In this document: piece after piece, positions 26,477 through 37,389 of the stretch
Layout of the letters: every line of letters starts with the position of its first letter
Numbering within the stretch: the first letter of the stretch is position 1
NCBI RefSeq assembly: GCF_002865645.1
Contig: NW_020194684.1
Location: 1,271,308-1,335,307, forward strand
Direction of reading: 5' to 3'
From: Hyaloscypha bicolor E
Lineage: Eukaryota > Ascomycota > Leotiomycetes > Helotiales > Hyaloscyphaceae
DNA: 64,000 bases
The notes under the pieces: model-generated
Database searches by the model: none
What the model was told of the DNA's origin: nothing
Seen by the model: only the letters and a program-made list of their open reading frames with translations
Translations under genes and position numbers: made by a program

Positions 26477-29400
26477 GAAGCCTTTATAGTATAGTTTTAA
26501 TAGCTATTAGAGCTGGCTATATATTAGGCAAACTTGATAGCAAATCTAGCTATATAAATTAATTTAATTAATAAATATATAATAATTCCGAATCTCTTAT
26601 AAATATAAATATCCCTTCTATTTTATATATTTCTCTAATTCCCTTTTATAAGGTAACTAAAAGCCTGCCTCCTGAATTCTAATAAGTTTAATAGAAATAA
26701 TTTGGCCCTATATCTCTAGTTTAAAGAACTTTTATAGGCAAAGCTAGAAATTAATAGAGAGGTAATTAGTAGAAAGAAAGAGAGAATTTAATACGGATTC
26801 GGATACTTATCCGGAAAAGTAGTAAGCCGGATATATCTATAGCTGGAATATATCTAGAAAGAAGAGAAATTTATAATTAAAGAATTATTTAAATAGATAA
26901 ATCTGGCCTTCTATAACCTGCAGAAATAATAGAAGGCTTTAAGGGAATTAAACCAAATTTAGTAAAGGTTAATTTCTTTAGGCAAATTCTTAAATAATTT
27001 TAATTACCTAATTCTAGAAATAAAGAAATAGAAATAGTAAAATAAGATTAAAAAAGAGTATTTTAAAGTTACTATTATAATTGAGCTTATAGAAGAAATA
27101 GTAGAAATAAAGAAGAAAGAATTATATAAGAAATACTATTTCTAGTTATAGATAATTAATAATTAGCTAGCTAAAATTAAGAATATAAAAGCCTATTACC
27201 CGAACTAGTTAAATAAAAGGCCTAAAAGCCCTTTTCTGTCTAGAGCTGCCTTACCTATCTAGCTAATAGAATAGAAGCCTACTATAAGTAATATAAGATA
27301 ATAGTTAAAGAATATCTCTAATTAGGTTTTTCGAAATAAAATTAATTAGTAAAAAAAGAAAAGACTTTGCCTTTAATATAGTTAAGATAATTATTTTATA
27401 TATAATTATTAAGTAAAGCTATATTCAGGCTTCTTTTCCTAAACTAGTAAATAAAGAAAAGAAAAAAAGAAGAAATAGCTAAAAGTAAAAGTAAAAGATA
27501 TAAAGATATTAAGAATAGCCCTAAAAAAGGCAAAAGCAGCTCGGAAAAAGAATATTAATATCTCGAATAAAAGTAGTAATAAAAATAAAAAGAACTTAAG
27601 TTTGTCCGATTCGGGAAAAAACTAGCTTCTAATAAAAGTCGCTATTAGAAGTATATATAAATAGAGTTAGATTAGTAAGCTTGAAAGCAATTTCGGAAAA
27701 ATATAATTAGGCTTTCTTTTTTTATATTAGTAATAGTTAATAAAGAGTATTTTATATAAACTCTTATTAATACTAAATATATATTATATAGAATAATTAA
27801 TTCTTACTTTACTAGTTAATATAATCTCTAGTATATATTAATTACCCCTAAATAAATAGAGGCTTTTAATAGAATAATACCGGATATAATTAGGAAAATA
27901 GTAGTATTTAGTATAAATATTAATAGCTATTATAAATCTTATATCTTTTTTTATATAATTCCTAAAATCTCTGGCTTAGATATAATCTTAAATATATAAT
28001 AGCTTCATTTATAAAATTTATAAATTTATAATTTAAGATTTGAGCTATTTATCTTATTATCGGAAACCTTAATATAAAATAAAATAAGCAGATTATTAAC
28101 TCTTAGCTTATAAATAGTAAATTATATATAAGTCTCGGTAGTTTTATTCTTTTATTTAGTAAAGAAAAATAAGAAGAGAAATATAAAAGTTTTCTTAGCT
28201 AGCCTAATAGATATTTAAAAAGCCTTAATCCGGAAAAAGAGAACTAACTCTTATATAAAGCTTTTAAAATAGTATAAGAGTTTCTAAAAGGCATTCTGCC
28301 TAATTAAAATAGAGAAGTTACTATTTATTTAAGGCTAAAGAATTAACTATTAGATTAAATTAGAAGAAATTAATAGAAAAGAACCCGTTATACTATAGGG
28401 CCTACTATATAATATATTTCGAAACAAGTTTCTAATACTATAGAAAATACTTATAGAATTATTAGATAAGGGATTTATTCGAGTAAACTACTCTTTTATT
28501 ACTACTTTTATTCTTTTTATATAGAAATCCGGTAGGGAATTATAATTCTATATAAATTACTAGAGCCTAAATAAACTTATAAAAAAGAACCGGTATTTGC
28601 TTTTACTAATCTATAAAACCTTTCGGAATATCGGGAAAGCGAAATAGTTTATAAAGCTTAATATTATAGTAGCTTTTTATAAGATTTATATTACTAAAAA
28701 AGACAAGTAGAAAATAGCCTTCTATATAAGATATAGACTTTATAAGTAATTAATAACCCCTTTTAACTTAGTAAATACTTTAAATATATTTCAGAAATAT
28801 ATTAATTAAATTTTTAGGGATTTTCTAGATAAGTTCTATTTTACCTATATAAATAATATTCTAGTTTACTTATCGGAATTAAGAAAAGAGTACTATAAGT
28901 ATATATAAAAGGTTCTCTAGTAACTTTAAAAAAATAGATTTATAGCTAGATATTAATAAATACAAATTCGAAATTAAGTTAATAAAATATTTAGGGTTTA
29001 TTATAGAGGCCGGAAAGGGCATTTATATAGATCTAGTAAAGATTAAAGCTATTCTAAGTTAAAAAGCCCTAAAGTTAGTAAAAGATATATAAAATTTTCT
29101 AGAATTTACTAATTTCTACTAATATTTTATTCGGGAATTCTTAGAGATTATTCGACTATTATCTAACCTTATATATAAGAACCGAATATTCTTATAGATA
29201 AATAAAGTAAAAGCTATTTTCCGGAAGCTTAAAAAGATATTTATTTCGGCCTTAATACTAGTATAATTTAACTATAACTAAGAGATAATTCTCAAAATAG
29301 ATTTTTCCGAATAAAATATAAATAGTATTTTTATATAAATTAATAAAAAAGGTATCCTATAATTCTATATATATTTTTCGAAAAAGAATAACCTTATAAA

Positions 29401-31556
29401 ATATAATTATAAAATCTATAATAAGGAAATATTTATAATTATTTATTATTTAGAGAAATAGAATATAAAACTAAAAAGTATTTACTAGTTCGAAATCTAA
29501 ATAAATTATAAAAACCTGAAATACTTTATAATAGTATAGAAACTTATTAAATAGTAAATAAGATAGTTTTTAATTCTCTTATAATATAATTTTAAGATCT
29601 TATATATTTTAGAAAAGAATAATAAATAAGCAAATATATTCTTAAAGTAAAAATAAAACCTTTTTAATAGAAAAGAAAATAACTATTAGTAGTTTAGAAT
29701 ATTATAACTATTAAAGCCGGAGACCTTTAATAACCTTTCTAAAAACTCGACTTTTATAGTACTAATATAAGTAAAAAGACAAATTAAGAAGTTTGCCCGA
29801 TTTCCTAAGCTCGATCTAGATAATTAAAATTAAAAAAGAAGTATCTAGTTAAGAAACTAGCAGAATATAGAGATCTAACTTATAGATATAAATTAGTAAA
29901 AAAGCGGGAGAAATGAAATAGAACCTCTTTTAAAGTAAGAAGATTTTTCTAAGCCAAGAATAGAATAAAAGCTATATTAATAACAGGTAAATAAAGTAAT
30001 AAGTAAAAGATAATATCTAAAATATATTAAGAAAGCTCTAATATAATACCTAAAAGAAAGACAAGTTATATTAGACTATAATTAAAGTAGTATAGAAAAA
30101 GAAACAAATATTTCTATCTAACTTAAAAGTTAAGATATTAATAGAAAAATACTTACTATTCTAGTTAAAATAATTTCTTTTCCGGAAATAATAATAGATT
30201 TCTAACTTAAAAAAGCTTTATATAAAGCTAATTTAATAGATTTATAACTCGATCTAATATAGCTATCTAGAACAAAATATTATAAGTGCCTTTCTTATAT
30301 AATAGTTCTTCTAATTAAATATATTAAGGCAAATATACTAGTTTATATAGAACTATAATACTTGTAGAAGAAATAAAATATAGAGGAACTATTATTAGGG
30401 ATTTCTGAAGCCTCTTTCTATTTTGAGTTAAATCTAGTAAAAGATTTTAATTAATTTTATAATAGAACTTCTATTAAGTAAAGAATATACTAATATAATA
30501 GTTATTATAAACTACCTAGAGAAAGGAGTAATACTTGAGGCTATAGTAGATATTATAGTAAAGATAGTAATAAAGTAGTTTATAAGAATTTATTATTACT
30601 AGTATAGGCTTCTAAAAGTAATAGTCTCTAACCAGAAAAAGCAGTTTATAGAAGCGCTATAAATTAGAATATATAAGCTATTAGATATTATTTATTAACT
30701 ATTTATAATATATTACCCTAAAATAAATAAGTCTATAAAAAAAATCAGATAATTAAGACCTTTCTTTATATCTTTATAGACTATAATTAAGTAAATTAGG
30801 TAACTTTCTTACTATATATCGAGCTAGTAATTAATAACCGGAATGCCTTATCTATAGGAATTAGCCTATTCTTTTTATTATATAAATACTATATTAAGCT
30901 AATATAGCTTTAAGATAAAGTTAGTAAGAAAAGTAAAGAACTATTACTTATTCAAGTAGTAGATAATATTATATATAGGCTCCGTAATATACGAGAGTAT
31001 ATATAAGCTATAATAGTAATAGCCTAGTAATTTTAAGAGAAAGTAGTAAACCGGAAAAGAAACCAGGCCCCAGAATTTAAGGTTAGAAATAAAGTCTAGC
31101 TTAATTTCTAGAATATCCGGATAAATAGGCTAATTAAGAAGCTTAATATAAAGTATACTAAGTATATAGTAATTAAAATAGTAGAAAGCTATAGTTTTCG
31201 GCTTAATATCTCTCTAGAAATCTATAATATATTTTATAGCAAGCTTCTTTAGCTAGCTATAATAGATCTACTACTAAATTAGTTCCAAGACAACTTATAA
31301 CTATAACTATAGCTTATAGAAAATAAAGACAAGTACAAAATCAAACGGATTCTTAATAAGAAGTATATAAGATATAGTTAGAAGCTTTTAAAGAAGCTAC
31401 TTATAAAATGGAAGAATTATATATACTTTATATAGAAACTATACTCTGTACTTAAAGAGATAATAATATTAGAAACTTGAGAGGAGATTATTTAATAGAA
31501 AGAAGTTTTGCCTATATACTTATAGGGCCGGTATTTATAGATAAGAAAAAGAGTAA

Positions 31557-31820
31557 TATAATAGATTAAGATTCAATTTATATACTTGGCTAAAAGCCTA
31601 TATTAGGTTATATAATAAAGTCCCTGGCCTTTATTATTATATAATATATCTTCTTAAGTTAATAGAGTAATTATATATTATTTAGGAAACTCGGATACTT
31701 TAAAGAATATAGTTCTGCTTCTTCTGCTTCTCTCGTTTTTCTTTTTTTTTTCTCTTTAGAGAATTCTATTTAGTTAATTAAACTACTAGTCTTCTTTATA
31801 TAAAGGCCTAGCCTGTAATA
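31557..31820 (+). repeat. 3' LTR of gypsy B
   Basis: 264 bp. It is preceded by a purine tract (AAGAAAAAGAG) and ends GCCTGTAATA, keeping the TG that is TA in the 5' copy. Then come TATAC (TSD) and the resumed gypsy D sequence. Confidence 0.9.
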
Positions 31821-31825
31821 TATAC

Positions 31826-32250
31826 TTCTAGAAGCCCGTAAATAATCTTAAGAATCTCGGAAATATTCGTATAGGCTTCTTATATAAATATTTTATTAAA
31901 TTCTTTCTATAAAGCTATTTAGATTATTCTAATATAAGATCTAATAAATAGTATTAATTTCGTGAAATAGTGCCTTAGTACTTTAGATTAAGTTAATTAG
32001 AACGCTTAGTTCCTAAATAAAATCGCGATTACCGGCTAGCCCCTATATCTGAAATATAATTATTCTTCTTTCTCGCTTATTTAGCCCTAATCTAATTAGA
32101 TGCTTTTTATATTTATTACTCAGATTATATTAGTAAAACTACCTCTCAAGATACTAGAAGTTTACCTTAATTAAATATATAATTAATTAAATATTTTACT
32201 AGAATAGATTAATAGATTTTAGGAATAAGATTCTAGAAGGGAAATATAGT
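31826..32250 (+). pseudogene. gypsy D gag-pol relic, part 2 and 3' untranslated end
   Basis: Continuation of gypsy D after the gypsy B insertion. No domain can be named. The stretch near 31990-32060 keeps more GC (AAATCGCGATTACCGGC). It ends with a purine tract (AGAAGGGAAATATAG) immediately before the 3' LTR. Confidence 0.7.
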
Positions 32251-32548
32251 TATAATATATATAGGGTTATATATAACTTAAAGGCGTATAATAAATCTCG
32301 GATATTATAGGTATTAATTAGAGAGATTAATAGCCCTTTAATATTATAACTAATTACTATTTATATTATAAGTATTAGGCTTATAAATCACTAATTATAT
32401 ATATATTATTGGGGCCTCTTATTTAGAGAAGGCTTTCCTAAACCTTATAGAAGAAATAGAGATTAGTTCTATACTGAATTTAATACTATAGTTTTATAAC
32501 TCACTAATTTATTCTATTATCTTATTACCTACTAACAAATATCTTATA
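32251..32548 (+). repeat. 3' LTR of gypsy D
   Basis: 298 bp; aligns with 16942-17241 over the whole length, differing almost only by transitions (CACGTGA in the left copy is TATATAA here). Followed by TTTAT, the target duplication. Confidence 0.9.
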
Positions 32549-32553
32549 TTTAT

Positions 32554-32830
32554 TATTAATAAATATATAATAATAAAATAATTAATTTATAATTAATTTC
32601 TAAAAAACAATTTTAACTAGAAATTAATTAATATTTCTTTTTAAAATTATAAGTATTTTCTTATATATTCTTTAATATTTAATTAAATATTATTTAAAAT
32701 TTAAAATTAAAATTATAATATTTAATATTTATTTATATATTATTATATATATTTATTATAATAAAATTAAAAATATTTAAAAAAAAAATATTTAAATATT
32801 ATAAAATAACTTTAATTAAATCTTTAATTA
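32554..32830. other. AT-only spacer ending at a sharp isochore edge
   Basis: Almost pure A/T, with no features. At about 32831 (TTTAATTAACGACCAGACGG) the composition switches within a few bases to balanced, gene-type DNA. Confidence 0.75.
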
Positions 32831-34055
32831 ACGACCAGACGGCAAACTGGCTGCTGTTTTCGGGGGGTTTGGACGCTGCTTTCTGCAGCCGACTTGCCAG
32901 AATTTGCCTAGAAAGATTTCTTGCTCCCCACCCAGCTGCTCAGCTCGTTCAGCAAGCATTTGCTTAGTGGTCGAAGAGCCCTCTTATCTGCCTTTTTCGA
33001 CGACAGGACCAGGAGCTGACTGGTCTCCACTCCAGAACCTTTTTTTTTTTTTGTGTTCCATGGGTCTTTAGCTGCCTGGGGCGCTATGCAGACGCACTAT
33101 ACAGGATTAAGGCTACAAATGTGATCACGAGACTACGCCTCCGCTCCAGAGCTGACAAAGTACACCAGAAAATCAAAGAAATAAATTAAAATCAAATCCA
33201 AACTCCATGTAATCTTGTATCCAGCCTATCTTTCCGTTTTATTGTGAGTTGTTTCGTGAGATGACAGCCCCCACAGGGGCTCAGTTGGCCCTGTAAATAC
33301 AATCAACGCCCTTGGTCGGGCCGAGGACCACTTCCTCCTACTCCAGTGGTGATAGTGTTTTGGTGTAGCTCGCAAACTGATTTAGGAGACCAGAGGCAAG
33401 CATGAAAGCGACAGTTTTGGGGATGAACTCTGGGTCTTCCACTCCAGAACCTTCACTTTTACTCTTCTACTGTACCTGCTGTCATACGCTTCATGATGCT
33501 CGCCTGAGCTCCTGCTAGTGGCTCAAGCAGGGGCATTGCGGAAGCTTGCCGCTCGCTACTTCGTAAAGACCTTGTACTACATATCTAACCTTTTTCTGGT
33601 AAGGCTTTTAGACATCCCTGTTTAGCGAGCGAGGATAAAACTTTCGCAAGGCCTGGTTGAGGGACCGGCCATGTGTTTTCCCATACTGTATTTGCGCATC
33701 ATCCCTTGATGGCCGCTATATACTAGTAAGGCTGAGATTACGACCATTGTTTTTTTGGTTGCACATCACCCACGTCCTCCTCAAATGTTTGACATTAAGG
33801 GTGGGGGGAGAGTAGTGATACCGTTGCTGGGTAACATCTTACCCCTGCTTGGCGCTTGCACAGACCCTTTGACGAACGCTTCCGTTGTGTCTGCCTGTTG
33901 CTGTGGAGATTAACAGTTGTGGGAAGTCCCCCCAGAGCCCTAGGCGAGCAGTCATTTTTGCCAGCCGCTCTCTCTTTTTCGTCTAACATAATTCCACTGG
34001 ATCATACTTTTCTCATATTCGAATTCTTTAATCCTGAGCTTGAACCATCCTCATC
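32831..34055. other. intergenic region upstream of the coiled-coil gene
   Basis: Base-balanced DNA without RIP signs. I see no convincing open frame, tRNA or terminator. TCCACTCCAGAACCTT occurs twice (about 33027 and 33438). Pyrimidine-rich stretches lie at 33965-33985, shortly before the gene start at 34056, and may be part of its promoter. The short open frames around 33795-34104 show no coding character. Confidence 0.55.
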
Positions 34056-36194
34056 ATGTCTTCGGCTACTGCTGAATGCGAACGCTGTCGAGATGGAGAT
34101 TTGAATAACCATTGGGATCATCGGACCAAAGCGACATTCCAAACGATATATGACAGAGTGAAGTTTCTCCTCGAGAGCAGACCGCGTGAATGGAAGAAAG
34201 ACCTCCAAGGTTGGAAGAAAGAACTCCAAGGAGCGATGCGAGAGCTGTTGGCAAAGCACATTGGTGATTCTCTCTACTCTGCGTATCGTAAACTTAAGTC
34301 TTACCAATTCGGTTTCTCTTCTAGAACGCGCAATCGGTCGACAAATTGTCAAGACAAAAGCTGTTTTCGACGGGTCAAATCTCTTCCCCCAAAAAGATGA
34401 CCCGGGCGCGCCAAATCATTTCAGATGGGCCTTCAACGGAAACTATACAGGCTTCCCTGCAAACAGACTGAGTTCGTGGAGCCAACCCCATATTCTAGAG
34501 TGTTTCGAGGCTCTCGAGAGTGACGAATTATATATCGAGGACTTGGAAAAAGCGCCAGGCCGAGATGAACCTAAACTTCAGCTTGCAAGGGCCACGGAAG
34601 ATGCGTTCAGAAAGCATATCTGTATGTCTTGGTAGCTGTCTATTCAACTGCAAATGGCTGCTGACGAAATACGCAGTGGATCATACAGGCAGAGCCGTAA
34701 AGGATCTTCAAAAGTGTCTCGTCGGAGACGGTTCTGCTGGTCTTAGAGGCTGGATGTGGGACTTTTCATGGGAAGAAGAGTTTCACAAATTTCCACATCA
34801 GAGATTGCTGTGGAAATGGAGTGACAAAGATTTGAAAGCTTCAATGGAATTATTGAAAAACGGATCATTGAAGCTCGTTCGAATTGAGGTGAGTCGGCCT
34901 GTAGACCTTGAAACAACCGGCCTTAACCGCTTTACAGAGCCTGCGATCAAGTTCATCGTCAGCGTCTTGCGAGAAGGCCATTAAGAAAGAAACCAAAGCT
35001 ACGAAAGCTGCACGACGGCGTGGTAATACGATGGTTCCTAGCTCAGATGATGAAGACGACGAGGAAAATGAGCCACATAACGATGACGAGCATGATGACG
35101 ACTTCGACAGCGGAAGCACTGTGGTTGTGGACGAAGGCTCCAACTCCGGCGACTTCGAACGTTTACTGCCTATGACCCGCCAGTTGCTGAAATATCTTGC
35201 AAGGCTTGAAAAGCAGCAACTGAAGGTGTTAGAGCTGCAAACTTTGAACAACACCCTACGGAACAGCAATACAGACCTGGACAAAAAGATTGAAGATACA
35301 AAGAAACATCTTAAGTCGGCTAGACGTTTCAATGAGATCTTGTTGGAAAAGCTCGAAGGAAAGGAACTGGAGGTCAAAGAAATGAAAACGAAATGCGATC
35401 GTTTGGAGCGGGAAAACGAAGAACTGAGCAGGAAATATGCTGCTTCGGAACAGAAACCGGAGGTCAAAGAAATGAAAACGAAATGCGATCGTTTGGAGCG
35501 GGAAAACGAGGAGCTGAGCAGGAAATATGCTGCTTCGGAACAGAAAAGAGAAGAGGCTGAAACAGTGGCTTACATTGCCATAAATAGAGCGACGACCGTG
35601 TCCGAAGGCTGTGATGCCTTAACTGCCGAGTTCAAGCAACAAAACAAGAGCAATAGAGCGTTGATAACGGGAATGCTGGCAAGCATTGAAAGAAGTCACT
35701 CTCCTGTTCTCGAAACAATAACCAGACCGACCGAGCCACCAGGTCAGGCCGGGCATCAAGAATCCCCACGCAAAAGTCACGCACGGCCTTCCAATATTCC
35801 GGCAGCTTCGAAGATCAGCCAAAATCCTCACTTAGGACACGCTGCGCGCACCCGACCCTTTCAGCAAAGTCTGAGTCAGCAAAGTCCTACACGTCCTACA
35901 CGTCCTGCACTCATCCCGAAGCCAAACAACGCACATGTTTTGACATTCAACTGCCAACCCCCTTCAAGCAATGGCCGAGAAGGCACAGGAACAAGTGCAA
36001 AGAATACACCAACTGCTCCGGGTAGTGAAAATATTGCCCAGGGAGATACAGAGTGGCTGCAAACAGAATCACCAGACTGCAAAATTTTCAGGATCAGGCT
36101 TGCTGATGACCAGGGTGGCCAAATGTTCTCCTTTAAACGAGAATGGTCTGATGATGAAAGGCCCCAGACCACCTCCAAAAAAGCAAGGAATTAG
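34056..36194 (+). CDS. acidic coiled-coil protein of unknown function (four exons)
   Basis: I do not recognise the family. The model joins 34056-34263, 34325-34621, 34677-34888 and 34938-36194, giving 657 residues. Introns 2 and 3 have strong signals (GTATGT with GCTGAC branch and CAG; GTGAGT with CTTAAC branch and CAG), and phases match. Intron 1 is less sure: a donor at 34264 gives 61 nt, one at 34288 gives 37 nt, and both keep frame. The N-terminal half is Trp-rich, with C-x2-C near the start and a doubled WKKDLQG/WKKELQG. From about residue 274 an Asp/Glu-rich tract is followed by a long predicted coiled coil (about 327-490) that contains an exact 29-residue duplication, then a Pro/Ser/Gln-rich, likely disordered tail with basic end KKARN. 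No signal peptide or membrane segment is visible. It is convergent with the gene at 36222-37389. Confidence 0.7.
34264..34324 (+). other. intron 1 of coiled-coil gene (donor uncertain)
   Basis: 61 nt, GTGATT...TTCTAG, with CTTAAG/CTTACC as possible branch sites. The alternative donor GTAAAC at 34288 leaves a 37-nt intron. Both donors are weak, but reading through brings stops, and the downstream frame is needed to continue into exon 2. Confidence 0.5.
34622..34676 (+). other. intron 2 of coiled-coil gene
   Basis: 55 nt, GTATGT donor, GCTGAC branch motif 14 nt before the acceptor CGCAG. Splicing joins phase-1 ends and removes the TAG at 34633. Confidence 0.75.
34889..34937 (+). other. intron 3 of coiled-coil gene
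   Basis: 49 nt, GTGAGT donor, CTTAAC branch motif, TTTACAG acceptor, phase 0. It joins ...RIE to SLRSSSSS... and makes the following long frame part of the same protein. Confidence 0.75.
35370..35546 (+). repeat. 90-bp coding tandem duplication inside the coiled coil
   Basis: Two 87-bp units (35370-35456 and 35460-35546), separated by the codon CCG, differ at only two third-codon positions. Both encode EVKEMKTKCDRLEREN followed by the same ELSRKYAASEQK. The near identity and synonymous differences point to a recent in-frame duplication that adds about 30 residues, roughly eight and a half heptad half-turn pairs, to the coiled coil. Confidence 0.9.
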
Positions 36195-36221
36195 GTGTTT
36201 TTGTAGTTCACTTTGAATAAA
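36195..36221. other. short convergent intergenic gap
   Basis: Only 27 bp separate the stop of the coiled-coil gene from the last frame of the minus-strand Myb-like relic, so their 3' untranslated regions must overlap if both are transcribed. A T-run (about 36258-36273) lies just inside the neighbour. Confidence 0.5.
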
Positions 36222-37389
36222 TCAACTGCTTCTGGTAAAGACGTTGCGCCTCTTCTTTTTTTTTTTTTTTGCGTTGTTGTACTCCTGTATCTGATCCTCC
36301 CAATGCTTCTGGCCTTGAACGCCACTTCCCTCGACCACAACTGCTCCCACGATGGGGCTGGCCAACAGAAGGATGAGTGGGGCCCTTTTTAGACATTCGT
36401 CCCAGCAGATGCCAAGGGGCAAGTAGGCACACAGGGCTTGAGCCGCTGCATGTCCACCTGTAGGAGGAAGCTTATTTGACTCTGTGCTGTACTGTACCAT
36501 GGTCCAGCGCGTGGGTACTGCGGCCGGAGTCCTGCCTGGGAACTTCTTGAAGATCCACTTCCAAGGCTTGCCCTCCTTCTTCCATGCCAGTAAGCGCTGC
36601 TCGTCTAGAGCCCCCCATGGGATATTCATCCTCGTACCCGAACGGCCGAGCCCGTCCTCGCTCGAACGTCCGTCATCGTCACTGCTGAGGTCGGGATCGC
36701 TATCGCTCAAACCACCATCGTCATCGCCGCTTGACGGCTCACTCCCTCGCGATGCAAGAGCCCCGGTATCAACGGCTCTACCTTCTTTAGGCCGGGTACG
36801 CGTCGCGTCGACGCGGTCACGGTCTGCCCCCGCAGTAATCGATAGAGTCGTGCTACCGAACGAGGGGTGGGATGATACATGCAGGCTGCAGCCACTCTAG
36901 AGGTACAAATGTTGCTCAATCGCCATGATAGTGAAGTCGTCAATCGTCCCCACGTGGCCCGTATTCGCGATGAGTCGAGCCAGCTGGGCCAGAGAGACTC
37001 CTCGCCCGTCACAACCGTCCCAGATCGTCGCCGTAAAGGAGGAGTAGTCTGCGGAGTGCGGACGGAACGTGATCTCGGTGCTTTGTCGCTGCGTCTATAA
37101 ATAGTGCCGGTCCCTGGTCAGATTCCCACAAGTCAGTCACTGTCGCCACAAGCCAAATACATCTCCATCACATACCTCGAATTCCGGGTCTGTAGCCCCC
37201 ATCATCGTCGGCTGCTGCCGCTGCTGCTGGTCATAGCGTGCTAAGTGATGCACCGCTCGACTTGGTGTACTAGAGCTTGTTGAGGATGCTGGTTTGTTCC
37301 AGGGCAGGTTTGCGGCGGGTTGCTGTGCTCTTAGAGTGCGGAGGTGTTGGATTGTAGGTATACTGTGGTTTAAAGGCAAAAGCGGCCAT
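36222..37389 (-). pseudogene. Myb/SANT-like DNA-binding protein gene, decayed
   Basis: It reads right to left. It starts at ATG 37389 (MAAFAFKPQYTYNP), where a frame runs 39 codons to TAG at 37270-37272. The likely continuation (SRAVHHLARYDQQQ...TDPEFE) is in the next frame, so a frameshift is implied. A good intron follows (GTATGT donor at 37175; acceptor TTTATAG ending at 37095). The next exon carries TFRPHSADYSSFTA, IWDGCDGRGVSLAQLARLI and a DDFTIMAIEQHLYL stretch, then an in-frame TAG (36897-36899), after which the same frame stays open through an Asp/Ser-rich region. It then reaches a Myb-like helix pair, DEQRLLAWKKEGKPWKWIF followed by GRTPAAVPTRW, a layout I recall from hypothetical fungal Myb-like proteins. 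The tail after TRWTMVQ looks foreign and crosses a 16-A run. It would act in the nucleus on DNA if functional. A start downstream of the lesions cannot be excluded. Confidence 0.65.

Larger units (their letters stand above)
24240..31556 (+). pseudogene. gypsy B gag-pol relic (split by element E)
   Basis: Gag occupies 24240-24628 and resumes at 26482. RT lies around 28400-29150, with the active site reading YINNI (28846-28860) where YIDD is expected; RNase H is near 29180-29640 and integrase near 30420-31300. The last part (about 31340-31470) has the ILNKKY...LLIK...NYIYF pattern with flanking hydrophobics of an integrase-linked chromodomain, a module that in this family guides integration to marked chromatin; this assignment is by pattern only. 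Frames are broken almost entirely by TAG/TAA in Gln positions and TGA/TAG in Trp positions. Confidence 0.85.
23980..31820 (+). mobile_element. gypsy B: Ty3/gypsy chromovirus-like element nested in gypsy D
   Basis: LTRs 23980-24239 and 31557-31820, with the 5-bp duplication TATAC on both sides (23975-23979 and 31821-31825). Without the inner element E it is about 6 kb. Same family as gypsy A (5140-6116). It is the middle layer of the nest. Confidence 0.92.
16942..32548 (+). mobile_element. gypsy D: Ty3/gypsy element, outermost level of a three-level nest
   Basis: LTRs at 16942-17241 and 32251-32548 align along their whole length and are flanked by the same 5 bp, TTTAT (16937-16941 and 32549-32553). 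Removing gypsy B and one copy of its TSD leaves about 7.76 kb, a normal gypsy length. It must be older than gypsy B, which interrupts it at 23975-31825. Confidence 0.92.

Noticed and set aside
1..32548. Alternative genetic code with TAA/TAG read as Gln, since frames become continuous that way
   Set aside because: Asp codons of active sites are changed to Asn and Trp codons to stops as well, which a code change does not explain. The intact genes in the same window end at TAG or TAA and use CAG/CAA for Gln. RIP-type mutation explains everything.
34865..35467. 200-codon Ser/Phe-rich minus-strand frame
   Set aside because: Antisense of the acidic and coiled-coil exon; Ser/Phe richness is the mirror of Glu/Lys codons.
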